In this document: positions 8,332-16,516 of the stretch, piece by piece
Layout of the letters: each line of letters opens with the position of its first letter
Position numbering within the stretch: position 1 is the first letter of the stretch
NCBI RefSeq assembly: GCF_010731655.1
Contig: NZ_AP022619.1
Span: forward strand, 1,240,001-1,304,000
Length of the DNA: 64,000 bases
Source of the DNA: Mycobacterium paraseoulense
GTDB taxonomy: Bacteria; Actinomycetota; Actinomycetes; Mycobacteriales; Mycobacteriaceae
Direction: 5' to 3'
Translations under genes and position numbers: made by a program
Notes under the pieces: generated by a model
The model's database searches: none
The model's input: the letters and a program-made list of their open reading frames with translations, nothing else
What the model was told of the DNA's origin: nothing

Positions 8332-9707
8332 GCCGCCCCCGCTTCGTCGGCATCTTCGTCATCGTCTTCGGCCAGGACCTTCTCGGGGTGGTGGAAGGTG
8401 TTGGTCCGCGGCTGTCCACGATCCAGGTGCGGCGGCGGAATCCATTCGGTGTCGCCGTTGGCGCGTCTTCGGGTGGTCCAGCCCTTCTCGAGAAGCCGGT
8501 GGTGGGGTCCGCAGGCCAGGGTGAGTTGATCGATATCGGTGCGGCAGGTGCTGGCCCAATCGTCGACGTGGTGGACTTCGCAGTAGTAGCCCGGCACATC
8601 ACAACCCGGATGGGAGCAGCCACGATCCATGGCGTACAACACAATTCGCTGGCCGGGTGAGGCCAAACGCTTGCCGTGATACAAGGCGAGCGGTTCGCCC
8701 CTGTCGAAGACGGCCAGGTAGTGGTGGGCGTGGCGGGCCAGGCGGATCACGTCGGACATCGGCAAGATGGTGCCCCCGCCGGTCAAGCCCTTGCCTGCGG
8801 CGGCTTCCAGCTCGGTCAGCGTGGTCGTCACGACGATGGATGCCGGCAATCCGTTGTGTCGGCCCAGTTCGCCGCTGGCCAGCATCGCGCGCAGGGCGGC
8901 GTTGAGGCCGTCGTGATTGCGCTGGGCGGAACTGCGGGTATCGCGCTCGATGGCTTCTTCGGACGCGGCGCCGTCGACCACCGGCGCCTCGTCGCCGGGG
9001 TTGCACATCCCGGGGGCGGCCAGCTTGGCCAGCACCGCCTCCCAGCTGGCGCGCGCCTCGGGGGTTAGCCACCCGCTCAGGCGCGACATACCGTCGGCCT
9101 GATGGTTGCCCAGCACCAGCCCCCGTGCCCGCGCCCGGTCCGCGTCGGTGTAATTGCCGTCGGGGTTGAGGCAGTCCATCAGGCGGCGGGCCAGCTTGGC
9201 CAGTTGATCCGGGCGATACCGAGTGGCCTCGGAGGCCAGGTGTTTCTCGGCGTGCTCGCGCGTTTCAATGTCGACCAATTCCGGCAGCTGGCGAAAAAGC
9301 CGCCGGATCATCGCCACATGGTCCGACCCGATGGCCCCGTCGCGCTGGGCCGCCGCGGTGGCGGGCAAAACCGGTGCCAACGGCTCACCGGAAAGCGCCC
9401 GCCGCGGGCCCAGCTCGGCGGCCTCGGCGACGCGGCGGCTGGCCTCCCCCCGAGTGATGTGCAGCCGGTCGGCCAGCGCCCAGCTCAGCTTGCCGCCCAG
9501 CTCGGCGGAATCAGCCTGCTCGGCAACCTGATTGATGAGTTGATGACTTGGCACTTGCAGCCGGCGCGTCTCGCACTCGAACATCTCCAACAACCGCAAC
9601 CGCTCCGGATTGGTCAGCGGGTCATACGAATGCCCCTGGAAGCGGGAGACCACCGCGCGCAACGCGTCGACGTCGTGCTGAATCGCCTCACGGTCGGTCA
9701 CAGCCAT
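8328..9707 (-). CDS. DUF222 domain protein with C-terminal HNH nuclease domain (13E12-repeat family)
   Basis: 459 residues. The N-terminal two-thirds is the helical DUF222 domain typical of the mycobacterial REP13E12 family. Near residues 355-410 is an HNH endonuclease domain (CSHPGC...[11 protein letters not shown]...[13 protein letters not shown]) with two Cys pairs and the HH/H residues for metal binding and catalysis. The C-terminal tail is acidic. These genes are often scattered, multi-copy and SOS-induced in mycobacteria; the biological role is unsettled. An in-frame TAG just upstream fixes the start near the ATG at 9707. A perfect LexA box lies 118 bp upstream. M. tuberculosis has no gene between pyrD and Rv2140c as I recall, so this is an insertion. 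The stop overlaps pyrD by 4 bp. Confidence 0.9.
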   Translation of the reverse strand: MAVTDREAIQHDVDALRAVVSRFQGHSYDPLTNPERLRLLEMFECETRRLQVPSHQLINQVAEQADSAELGGKLSWALADRLHITRGEASRRVAEAAELGPRRALSGEPLAPVLPATAAAQRDGAIGSDHVAMIRRLFRQLPELVDIETREHAEKHLASEATRYRPDQLAKLARRLMDCLNPDGNYTDADRARARGLVLGNHQADGMSRLSGWLTPEARASWEAVLAKLAAPGMCNPGDEAPVVDGAASEEAIERDTRSSAQRNHDGLNAALRAMLASGELGRHNGLPASIVVTTTLTELEAAAGKGLTGGGTILPMSDVIRLARHAHHYLAVFDRGEPLALYHGKRLASPGQRIVLYAMDRGCSHPGCDVPGYYCEVHHVDDWASTCRTDIDQLTLACGPHHRLLEKGWTTRRRANGDTEWIPPPHLDRGQPRTNTFHHPEKVLAEDDDEDADEAGAA

Positions 9708-9825
9708 GTCCGCCGCCTAACTGGCCACACGAACGGGCTGCTCAGCTCATAGATCAATGCATCCAGCCGATCCAACGCCGCCTCGAACTGATAAAGCAGG
9801 GCGGCTATGCGGCCGTAAGCATCAC

Positions 9826-9841
9826 TCGAACGCATGTTCGA
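9826..9841. promoter_or_regulatory. SOS box (LexA operator) of the DUF222/HNH gene
   Basis: TCGAACGCATGTTCGA is a perfect match to the mycobacterial LexA consensus TCGAAC-N4-GTTCGA with exact dyad symmetry. It lies in the 181-bp gap between the PEBP gene (ending at 9889) and the DUF222/HNH gene (starting at 9707). The neighbour at 9889 reads away from it, so the target is the HNH gene. Confidence 0.92.
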
Positions 9842-9888
9842 ATAGTACGCCCGGCCACCGACAGAAAATCCGGGCCGCGGCCCCGCGC

Positions 9889-10419
9889 CTACTTCTGCTC
9901 GTAGACGCCGTGAATGACGGCGCGCGCGATCGCGTGCTGGAACAGGTTGAAGCCCAGGTACGCGGGGCTGGCATCCTCGCTGAGGTCCAGCTTGTCCACG
10001 TCCACGGCGTGCACGGCGATGTAGTACCGGTGCGGCCCGTGACCCGGCGGCGGCGCGGCGCCGATGTAGCGGCGCATGCCCGCGTCGTTGACCAGCGTCA
10101 GCGCGTCGCCGGGCAGGTCACTCCCATCCCCCGCGCCCGCGGGAAGTTCGGTGACGTCGGCCGGCAGGTTGGCCACCGCCCAGTGCCAGAACCCCGAGGC
10201 CGTCGGCGCATCGGGGTCGTAGACGGTGACGGCGAAGCTGCGCGTCTCCCCCGGAAACCCCGACCAGCTCAACTGCGGGCTGACGTCTTCTCCGCCCGCG
10301 CCCATGATTCCGCTGACCTGCGGCATGGCCAGCGCCTGGCCGTTGGCGATCGATTCCGACGTCAGGGTGAACGACGGCAGCTTCGGCAGCGCGGCGTACG
10401 GGTCGGGCGCGGTGCTCAT
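9889..10419 (-). CDS. PEBP / RKIP family protein (YbhB-YbcL, Rv2140c TB18.6 type)
   Basis: 176-residue phosphatidylethanolamine-binding-protein-fold protein. Motifs of the anion-binding pocket are present: [11 protein letters not shown] (DxSPxLxW), VYDPDAP (DPDAP), [10 protein letters not shown] (HW) and [13 protein letters not shown] (HRY). Bacterial members bind phosphorylated ligands or act as inhibitors or modulators, and the M. tuberculosis protein is cytosolic with this fold. The ATG is preceded by GAGAGGA about 7 nt upstream. The upstream peptidase gene ends 29 bp away on the same strand, so the two may be cotranscribed. The physiological ligand cannot be read from the sequence. Confidence 0.95.
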   Translation of the reverse strand: MSTAPDPYAALPKLPSFTLTSESIANGQALAMPQVSGIMGAGGEDVSPQLSWSGFPGETRSFAVTVYDPDAPTASGFWHWAVANLPADVTELPAGAGDGSDLPGDALTLVNDAGMRRYIGAAPPPGHGPHRYYIAVHAVDVDKLDLSEDASPAYLGFNLFQHAIARAVIHGVYEQK

Positions 10420-10448
10420 GGGCGATCCTCTCGTTGCGTGTCGTGTCT

Positions 10449-11795
10449 TCAGCAGTGTGTCAGGAAGTGTGCCAGCACATCGGTGCCGAACCTCAGCGCA
10501 TCCACGGGTACCCGCTCGTCGACCCCATGGAACAACGCGGTGAAATCGAGGTCCGGCGGTAACCGCAGCGGGCTGAAACCAAAACAGCGAATCCCCAAGC
10601 GCGCGAAGGCTTTCGCGTCGGTACCACCGGAAAGCATGTAGGGCACCGTGCGGCCATCCGGGTCCAGCGCCAGCACGGCGGCGTTCATCGCGTCGACCAG
10701 GTCGCCGTCGAAGCTGGTTTCATACGACGAGAAGTCCTTGATCCACTCGCGGCTCACGTCCGGGCCCAGCAGCTCGTCGACCTCGGCCTCGAACGCCGCC
10801 TTGCGCCCCGGCAGGATCCGGCAGTCGATCACCGCTTCGGCAGTCGCCGGGACGACGTTGGCCTTGTACCCGGCCTTGAGCATCGTCGGGTTCGCGGTGT
10901 CGTGCAGCACGGCCTTGAGCATGCGGGCCATGGGGCCGAGCTTCTCGATCGCTCCCGCCAGGTCGCCCGAGTCGACGTCGAACGTCAGCCCGGTCTCGTC
11001 CCCGACGGCGGCCAGGAACTGGGCGACGGTGTCGGTCAGCACGAGCGGAAACTGGTGCCGGCCCAGCCGGGCGACCGCCTCGGCGACGGCGGTGACGGCG
11101 TTCTGGTCATGCACCATCGACCCATGCCCGGCCGGACCTCGGGCGGTCAGCCGCATCCACGACAAACCCTTCTCCGCCGTCTCGATCAGATAGAGCCGGC
11201 GTTCACCCCCGTCTCGGCGCGGCACGGTCAGCGAGAACCCGCCGACTTCGCCGATCGCCTCGGTGATGCCCTCGAACAGGTCGGGGCGGTTGGCGACCAG
11301 CCATTGCGCCCCGAAGCTGCCGCCGTGTTCCTCGTCGGCGAGGAAGGCGAAGACCAGATCGCGCGGCGGCACGATCCCGGCCCGCTTCAACTGCCGGGCC
11401 ACCACGATCATCATGCCGACCATGTCCTTCATGTCGACCGCGCCGCGGCCCCAGACGAAGCCGTCCTTGATTGCGCCCGAAAACGGGTGCACGCTCCACT
11501 CGGCCGGCTCGGCCGGCACCACGTCGAGATGCCCGTGGATCAGCAGCGCCCCGCGCGAGCTGTCGGCGCCCGCGAGGCGGGCGATCACGTTGCCCCGGCC
11601 CGGCGCGCCTGACTCGACATATTGCGGCAGGTAGCCGACCTCGGCGAGCTGCTCGGCCACCCACTGCGCGCACTCGGCCTCGCCCCGCGTCGTCTCCGGC
11701 TCCCCGGTGTTCGTGGTGTCGAACCGGATCAACCTGCTGACGACCTCGACCACATCGTCACTCGGGTCGGTCGGGAACTCGGTCTGGGCGGTCAC
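10449..11795 (-). CDS. M20 family metallopeptidase (Rv2141c, DapE/ArgE-like)
   Basis: 448 residues. Zinc-dependent peptidase/deacylase of the M20/ArgE/DapE/CPG2 family. Metal ligands are seen in [11 protein letters not shown] (HxD), [10 protein letters not shown] (second Asp), the catalytic ADEEHGG (EE), and the late [13 protein letters not shown] and [10 protein letters not shown] (His) motifs. The lid/dimerisation domain lies in the middle ([11 protein letters not shown]). Often labelled dapE2, but its true substrate is not known. I chose GTG at 11795, because AGGAAAGG lies 5 nt upstream and it gives 448 residues, the length I recall for Rv2141c. A longer frame to 11894 has no ribosome site. 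It probably shares a transcript with the PEBP gene downstream. Confidence 0.93.
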   Translation of the reverse strand: MTAQTEFPTDPSDDVVEVVSRLIRFDTTNTGEPETTRGEAECAQWVAEQLAEVGYLPQYVESGAPGRGNVIARLAGADSSRGALLIHGHLDVVPAEPAEWSVHPFSGAIKDGFVWGRGAVDMKDMVGMMIVVARQLKRAGIVPPRDLVFAFLADEEHGGSFGAQWLVANRPDLFEGITEAIGEVGGFSLTVPRRDGGERRLYLIETAEKGLSWMRLTARGPAGHGSMVHDQNAVTAVAEAVARLGRHQFPLVLTDTVAQFLAAVGDETGLTFDVDSGDLAGAIEKLGPMARMLKAVLHDTANPTMLKAGYKANVVPATAEAVIDCRILPGRKAAFEAEVDELLGPDVSREWIKDFSSYETSFDGDLVDAMNAAVLALDPDGRTVPYMLSGGTDAKAFARLGIRCFGFSPLRLPPDLDFTALFHGVDERVPVDALRFGTDVLAHFLTHC

Positions 11796-11911
11796 AACCA
11801 CCTTTCCTACCATTGCGGAGGCCGCTCGGCTCGGTGCTGAGCGGCCCGACTGGATTGGGTCCGCGTGCGACAATCCGATAGCCTTAGCTGCCAACCCATG
11901 CGGTTGGTCTT

Positions 11912-11997
11912 GTCCGAGTGGCGGAATGGCAGACGCGCTAGCTTGAGGTGCTAGTGCCCTACTAATGGGCGTGGGGGTTCAAGTCCCCCCTCGGACA
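11912..11997 (+). tRNA. tRNA-Leu (anticodon GAG)
   Basis: A class II tRNA of 86 nt with acceptor stem GTCCGAG/CTCGGAC, discriminator A, D-arm GGCGGAATGGCAGACGC, anticodon stem CTAGC/GCTAG at 11938-11942 and 11950-11954, and loop TTGAGGT giving anticodon GAG at 11945-11947. There is a long variable arm (TGCCCTACTAATGGGCG) and T-arm GGGGGTTCAAGTCCCCC. The 3' CCA is not encoded. It reads CUC and CUU Leu codons. Beside it M. tuberculosis carries the parDE2 toxin-antitoxin genes; here the SpoIIE/B12/STAS operon occupies that place. Confidence 0.97.
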
Positions 11998-12196
11998 CGC
12001 GTGGTGCAGGCCCGCTTCCCGCCTCGAGAGGCGGCTCTGCCGAAGTCCATGCGACGGGGTCGAGAAGTGGCTCCTCCGCTGCTCTTTCGACGCGCGGCCA
12101 CCCCGGCCGCGGCGCGAACGAACCTCTCCCCCAACCCACTCCGCGTACAGTCGGGGTATCAGCCGAAACCGGATTCTCCGTTGACAGGTCAACCGC

Positions 12197-13858
12197 ATGC
12201 ATGATGGTGCCCACGTAGGCGTCGAGAGTGACCTTGACGCCTTGTGGGCGGCGGTGCCGTGCCCCACGCTGCTCCTCGATCGCGAGGGGATCGTGCGGGC
12301 ACTGAGCGGGTCGGCCGAATCGCTGTTGCCCGGCGCGCTGCAGGGCGCCCGGATCGACGAGTCGGTCGATTGGCTGTGGCGGGCCCACGATCGTCTCGTC
12401 CACATCGCGCCCGATTCGGTCAACCGGGACGCGTCCGTCGCCTCGGGAAGCGTGGGCGGCCGCAAATTCGACGCCCACGCCGCGGTGCTGCCCAGCGGCG
12501 AGGTGGCGTGGTCGCTGGTCGAGGACACCGGCCAGCTGTTGCGCGACGCGCAGGAAGCGCTCGCGCGGGAGCAGCAGCGCGCGGCGATCCTGCTGGAAAC
12601 GTCGTCGGTGTTGACGGCGTCGCTGAACGTGGACCGCTGCCGGGAGGCGACCGTTCAGATGGCCGCCCGGCACCTGGCCGACGCGGCGGCGCTGGTGGCG
12701 CCCACGGGCCGCGGGCGGCGGCTGCCGGTGTTCTACAGCGGCGCAGCCGGCGTGGTGGAGCAGTCCAGTGTCGACGCCGACCCCGCGGACATCGCGGGGC
12801 TGAGCGAGGCGCTACACGGATTCCCGCCCGTCTCCTCCGGCTGGATCGACCCGGTGACGGTACCGGACTGGCTTGTCCCACACCATTTCTCGGGCGCCGT
12901 CGGGTCCGTGATGATCCTGGCGCTGCCGGGCCACGGCGTCTCAGCGGGGGCGCTGGTGTTGCTGCGACGCGCCGATCGCCCGGTCTACAGCGCTGACGAT
13001 GAGCTTTTCGCCGGGTTGTTCGCCGCCCGGGCCGGGGCAGCGCTGTCCGCCGCACGGCTCTACGCCGAGCAGGCCGCCATCACCCGCACGCTGATGCGTG
13101 ACCTGCTACCTCCGCCGCTGCACGGGTTGCACGGCATCGAATTCGCCGGCGGATACCGGGCATCGAAGGACTACGAGGTCGTCGGAGGCGACTTCTACGA
13201 CTTTCATCCCGCCGCGCGCCCCGAAGACGAGACGCTGGTGGTGCTGGGCGACGTGTGCGGGAAGGGGTTAGAGGCCGCCGTGATGACCGGCAAGATCCGC
13301 AACACGCTGCAGGCCCTGACCCCGCTGGCGCAGGACCACGAGGGTGTGCTCACGCTGCTCAACCGCGCCATGTTGTCGTCGGACCACACGCGGTTCGCCA
13401 CGTTGGTCCTGGCCTCGGTCGCGCACCGGGACGGGCAGGTGGCGCTGCGGCTGACCTGCGCCGGGCATCCGCCCCCGCTGATCGTGCGCGACAACGGGCA
13501 GGTGGAAGAGGCCGACACCAAGGGCACCCTGGTCGGCGCCCTGGAGCGCATCACCGTGCAGTCTTTCGAGACCTCCCTCGCGCCGGGCGAAACCTGCCTG
13601 CTGTACACCGATGGGATCACCGAGGCGCGCGGCGGTCCCTACGGCGACGACTTCTTCGGTGAGCAGCGGCTGGCGGCCTCGCTCACCGGATGTGCCGGGC
13701 TCCCGGCCGAAGCGGTCGTCGAACGCGTCCTGATGCTGGCCGCGCAATGGGTGGGGCAGCGCGTGCACGACGACATCGCGGTGGTGGCCATCACCGCCCC
13801 GCAGCGGACCCACCTCAGCGCCGTCGACGGCCACACCCGGGGCAGGTACGTGGCATGA
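12197..13858 (+). CDS. PAS-GAF-PP2C (SpoIIE-type) serine phosphatase
   Basis: 553 residues, no membrane segments. The N-terminal 110 residues look like a PAS domain (PTLLLDREGIVRALSGSAESL), followed by a helical linker (AQEALAREQQRAAILLETSS), a GAF-like domain at about 130-300, and a PP2C/SpoIIE domain at about 330-540. All Asp metal-site motifs of PP2C are present: VVGGDFYDF, LGDVCGKG, LYTDGITEA and HDDIAVVAI. Such RsbU/RsbP-like enzymes dephosphorylate STAS anti-anti-sigma factors, thereby releasing a sigma factor. The 3' end overlaps the B12-binding gene as ATGA, and that gene overlaps the STAS gene, so sensor, phosphatase and target are coupled. A 12-bp inverted repeat, TTGAC-AG-GTCAA, lies 5-16 nt before the ATG. 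The gene is absent from M. tuberculosis at this site. Confidence 0.92.
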   Translation: MHDGAHVGVESDLDALWAAVPCPTLLLDREGIVRALSGSAESLLPGALQGARIDESVDWLWRAHDRLVHIAPDSVNRDASVASGSVGGRKFDAHAAVLPSGEVAWSLVEDTGQLLRDAQEALAREQQRAAILLETSSVLTASLNVDRCREATVQMAARHLADAAALVAPTGRGRRLPVFYSGAAGVVEQSSVDADPADIAGLSEALHGFPPVSSGWIDPVTVPDWLVPHHFSGAVGSVMILALPGHGVSAGALVLLRRADRPVYSADDELFAGLFAARAGAALSAARLYAEQAAITRTLMRDLLPPPLHGLHGIEFAGGYRASKDYEVVGGDFYDFHPAARPEDETLVVLGDVCGKGLEAAVMTGKIRNTLQALTPLAQDHEGVLTLLNRAMLSSDHTRFATLVLASVAHRDGQVALRLTCAGHPPPLIVRDNGQVEEADTKGTLVGALERITVQSFETSLAPGETCLLYTDGITEARGGPYGDDFFGEQRLAASLTGCAGLPAEAVVERVLMLAAQWVGQRVHDDIAVVAITAPQRTHLSAVDGHTRGRYVA

Positions 13859-14955
13859 GGCCCCACGACACCGACATGGCTGCGTCCCAGGCCACCGGCG
13901 CCGACGAACTCGTTGTCCGCGAACGGCTTTGGGGCGCCCTGGCCGACCGCGACGAGTACGCGGCGGCGGCCACGGTGTTCGCCGCGATGGATGCGGGCAT
14001 GACGCCGGAGGACGTGCTGCTGCAGGTGATCGCCCCCGTCCAGCACAAGGTCGGCACCGAGTGGGCCGCCAACCGCATCAGCGTCGCGCAGGAACACGCG
14101 GCGACCGCCATCAACGATCGCGTCATCGCCGCGCTGGCCCATCACCCCGCCGGCAAAGTCCAGGGCGGCGGCGGTCGAGTCACTTTGGCCTGCGTGGACG
14201 GCGAGTGGCACGCTTTGCCCGCCCGGCTGCTGGCCGAGGTTCTGCGGTTGCGCGGCTGGCAGGTCGACTTCCTGGGGGCGCAGGTCCCGACCCCGCACCT
14301 GATCGCCCACGTGCACCAGCACGGCCCCGACGTCGTGGCGCTCTCCTGCTCGATTCCCACCCGGCTGCCCAACGCGCACGCCGCGATCGTCGCGTGCCAG
14401 TCCGCCGGGTTCCCGGTCCTGGCCGGCGGCGCGGCCTTCGGCCGCGACGGCCGCTTCGCCCGCAGGCTCGGCGCCGACGCCTGGGCCCCCGACGCCCGCA
14501 CCGCCCACGAACGACTGACTCGCGGATTCCCCGCCGTCCGGCGCATTCCCAACCGCCAGCCGGTCGATGACTTGCCGCACCTGGTCGACCAGGAATTCAC
14601 CATGGTGAGCCGGAGCGCGGCGCAACTGGTCAAGACCACCGTCGCCGATTTGGAGGACCGCTTTCCCGCCATGCGCGCCTACTCCACGCAGCAGCACCAG
14701 CGCACCGTCGAAGACATCGCCCACATCGTGGACTTCCTCACCGTGAGCCTGTATACCGACGACGACGCGTTGTTCACCGACTTCATCACCTGGACCGCCG
14801 ACATCCTCACCGCGCGCGGCGTTCCGGCGGCGTCGCTTCACCCGGCGCTGGATTTGCTGGCGGTGCAACTCAAGGAGTTTCCCCGCAGCCTGCGTCTACT
14901 GCGAGCAGCAAACGATGCCCTCACCACCGTCGCAGAGCCTGGAGCGTCGGCATGA
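13855..14955 (+). CDS. Cobalamin-binding protein with CarH-like photoreceptor signature
   Basis: 366 residues, soluble. Residues about 20-100 form the four-helix cap (B12-binding_2). They contain W70, nine residues, then E80-H81, the Wx9EH pattern that in CarH/LitR photoreceptors contacts the adenosyl group. Residues about 105-215 are the B12-binding Rossmann domain, with E117-W-H119-A-L-P122 in place of the (E/D)xHxxG lower-ligand motif (Gly changed to Pro), then SCSIPTRLPN and VLAGGAAF. Residues about 240-360 are all-helical and may be an output or partner-binding domain of unknown family. There is no MerR DNA-binding domain. The start ATG overlaps the phosphatase stop (ATGA), and the stop overlaps the STAS start (ATGA). 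Inference: an AdoCbl- or light-responsive regulator of the phosphatase/STAS switch. Confidence 0.88.
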   Translation: MRPHDTDMAASQATGADELVVRERLWGALADRDEYAAAATVFAAMDAGMTPEDVLLQVIAPVQHKVGTEWAANRISVAQEHAATAINDRVIAALAHHPAGKVQGGGGRVTLACVDGEWHALPARLLAEVLRLRGWQVDFLGAQVPTPHLIAHVHQHGPDVVALSCSIPTRLPNAHAAIVACQSAGFPVLAGGAAFGRDGRFARRLGADAWAPDARTAHERLTRGFPAVRRIPNRQPVDDLPHLVDQEFTMVSRSAAQLVKTTVADLEDRFPAMRAYSTQQHQRTVEDIAHIVDFLTVSLYTDDDALFTDFITWTADILTARGVPAASLHPALDLLAVQLKEFPRSLRLLRAANDALTTVAEPGASA

Positions 14956-15338
14956 ACCTCTCCCTGAACGTCGCCACGACGGGGCCGTCGGCCCGCCTGC
15001 AGATCTCCGGCGACCTGGTGTACGAAACCGTGGACGCCATGGTCGCCGCCGTCGGTCGGCTGCTCAGCCAACGACCGGCCCCGGCGCACCTTCATCTCGA
15101 CCTCTCCGGGCTGGCGTTCTGCGACTCCGCCGGCCTGTCCGGCCTGCTCCTCGTCCATCGCCAGAGCTCTCAGGCGGGCGTGCGCCTGCACCTGGACCAT
15201 CGGCCGCTATTCCTTGACCGCATCCTGGACGTCACCGGCACGTTCGACCACCTCGTCGCCGCGTCCGACCCCGAGTCGGGCACGTCGAGCGCGGACCGGC
15301 GCGGCGAGAACGCTCCGGGACAGACGCGGGTTCGCTGA
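14952..15338 (+). CDS. STAS domain anti-anti-sigma factor
   Basis: 128 residues, of which about 100 are a STAS domain: LQISGDLVYETVDAM, then HLHLDLSGLAFCDSAGLSGLL. Ser59 in DSAG is the position phosphorylated in SpoIIAA/RsbV proteins. It is followed by QSSQAGVRLHLDHRP and FDHL. The C-terminal 25 residues are polar and probably disordered. In the classic partner switch the unphosphorylated STAS protein captures an anti-sigma kinase. The PP2C protein two genes upstream would reactivate it. No RsbW-type kinase gene is in this window, so the kinase must be elsewhere. ATGA overlap with the cobalamin-binding gene. Confidence 0.93.
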   Translation: MNLSLNVATTGPSARLQISGDLVYETVDAMVAAVGRLLSQRPAPAHLHLDLSGLAFCDSAGLSGLLLVHRQSSQAGVRLHLDHRPLFLDRILDVTGTFDHLVAASDPESGTSSADRRGENAPGQTRVR

Positions 15339-15381
15339 CCGGCGCGGGGCCGCTACGAAGCCGTAGGCTGGATTGCGACCG

Positions 15382-16056
15382 ATGACACCCGACGGATTTC
15401 TCCGGCACTCTGCGACGCGCACGTTCGGCGACCGTCGCGAGGCGGGTCGCGCGCTGGCCGAACAGCTGATGTCCTACCGCGACCGGGACGACGTGCTGGT
15501 CTTCGGCCTGGCCCGCGGCGGCGTGCCGGTGGCCGGGGAGGTCGCCGCGGCCCTGCACGCCCCGCTGGATGTGTTCCTGGTCCGCAAGCTCGGGGTGCCG
15601 CGCTGGTCGGAGCTCGCGATGGGCGCGCTAGCCAGCGGCGGCGGGGTCGTGATGAACGACGACGTGGTGTCCAGCCTGCGGATCACCGACGAGCAGGTGC
15701 GCGAGGTGATCGAGAGCGAGACGGCCGAACTCGCCCGCCGCGAGGACGCGTACCGAGGCGGTCGCCCGCCGGCCGACCCGCGCGGCAAGGTGGTGATCGT
15801 GGTGGACGACGGCATTGCCACCGGCGCCAGCATGCTGGCCGCCGTCCGGGCGGTGCGGGCGTCGGCTCCGAAGTCCGTCGTCGTCGCGGTCCCGGTGGGA
15901 CCCGCGTCGACCTGCCGCGAGCTCGCGCTCGAGGCCGACGAAGTGGTTTGCGTGACGATGCCGCCGGGGTTCGAGGCCGTCGGCCAGGTGTACGCCGATT
16001 TTCACCAGGTCAGCGACGACGAGGTGCGTCAGGCGCTCGCCACTGCGACCGGCTGA
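15382..16056 (+). CDS. Phosphoribosyltransferase-like protein (Rv2143 type)
   Basis: About 224 residues of the type I phosphoribosyltransferase fold. The PRPP-binding signature [14 protein letters not shown] is near residues 134-147, with an upstream [15 protein letters not shown] loop and the flexible VRKLGVP segment. Similar actinobacterial proteins are annotated as PRTases without a proven base substrate. M. tuberculosis Rv2143 is longer in my memory (about 352 residues), so this may be a shorter domain form. The ATG at 15382 is preferred; a TTG at 15373 is in frame. TAGGCT lies just upstream and could be a -10 giving a very short leader. The gene converges on Rv2144c with 3 bp between stops. 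Confidence 0.85.
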   Translation: MTPDGFLRHSATRTFGDRREAGRALAEQLMSYRDRDDVLVFGLARGGVPVAGEVAAALHAPLDVFLVRKLGVPRWSELAMGALASGGGVVMNDDVVSSLRITDEQVREVIESETAELARREDAYRGGRPPADPRGKVVIVVDDGIATGASMLAAVRAVRASAPKSVVVAVPVGPASTCRELALEADEVVCVTMPPGFEAVGQVYADFHQVSDDEVRQALATATG

Positions 16057-16059
16057 GTG

Positions 16060-16419
16060 CTACTTGGCGGCCTCGTCGCCGCGGCCCTCCGCCGACACCG
16101 CAGACTGTTCCGTCGCCCCGGATTGTGAGTCCGTGCCGGGCTCCCCGGACGATTCGTAGCCGCCCTCCTGCGAGGCGTCCTCGGGATAGTCGACGGCCTC
16201 TTCACCGGCGCCGTCCTGGTCCTGGACCTCGGCCTCGTGCTGGGCTGCGCCGCCCGCGTCCCGCCGCTGCCGCTCCTGCAACGCGTCGATGATCAACAGC
16301 ACGACGCCGAGCACGCTGGCGCCGATGCACACCCAGGCCACCAACTCGTTGCTCGTGACGACGGCGAACACCAACGCGACGAGCCCGACCAGGGCCAATA
16401 CCAGCGCAATGATCAGCAT
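16060..16419 (-). CDS. Small two-helix membrane protein (Rv2144c type)
   Basis: 119 residues. Two predicted transmembrane helices fill the first 47 residues (MLIIALVLALVGLVALVFAV, then LVAWVCIGASVLGVVLLII). A QERQRRD basic stretch follows, and a long acidic Ser/Gly/Glu tail that is probably disordered and cytosolic. No known function. GGAGG lies 7 nt before the ATG. Its place directly after wag31 on the same strand suggests a link with cell growth, but only by position. Confidence 0.85.
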   Translation of the reverse strand: MLIIALVLALVGLVALVFAVVTSNELVAWVCIGASVLGVVLLIIDALQERQRRDAGGAAQHEAEVQDQDGAGEEAVDYPEDASQEGGYESSGEPGTDSQSGATEQSAVSAEGRGDEAAK

Positions 16420-16516
16420 CGGTCATCCTCCAAGCGACGAGCGGGACAGCCAGTTCGTGTGCAGATCCAGTGTGCCAACCGCGCAGCTTGGCGAGTCTCC
16501 CGGCACGCCTGTGAGG

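Noticed and set aside
12153..12159. GGGGTAT resembling a SigF -10 before the phosphatase gene
   Set aside because: No GGWWT-type -35 is found 16-20 nt upstream, so I do not call a SigF promoter.
12197..15338. Recent horizontal transfer of the three-gene operon
   Set aside because: Its GC-rich codon use and GTG/ATGA style are like the neighbours; nothing in composition marks a recent arrival.
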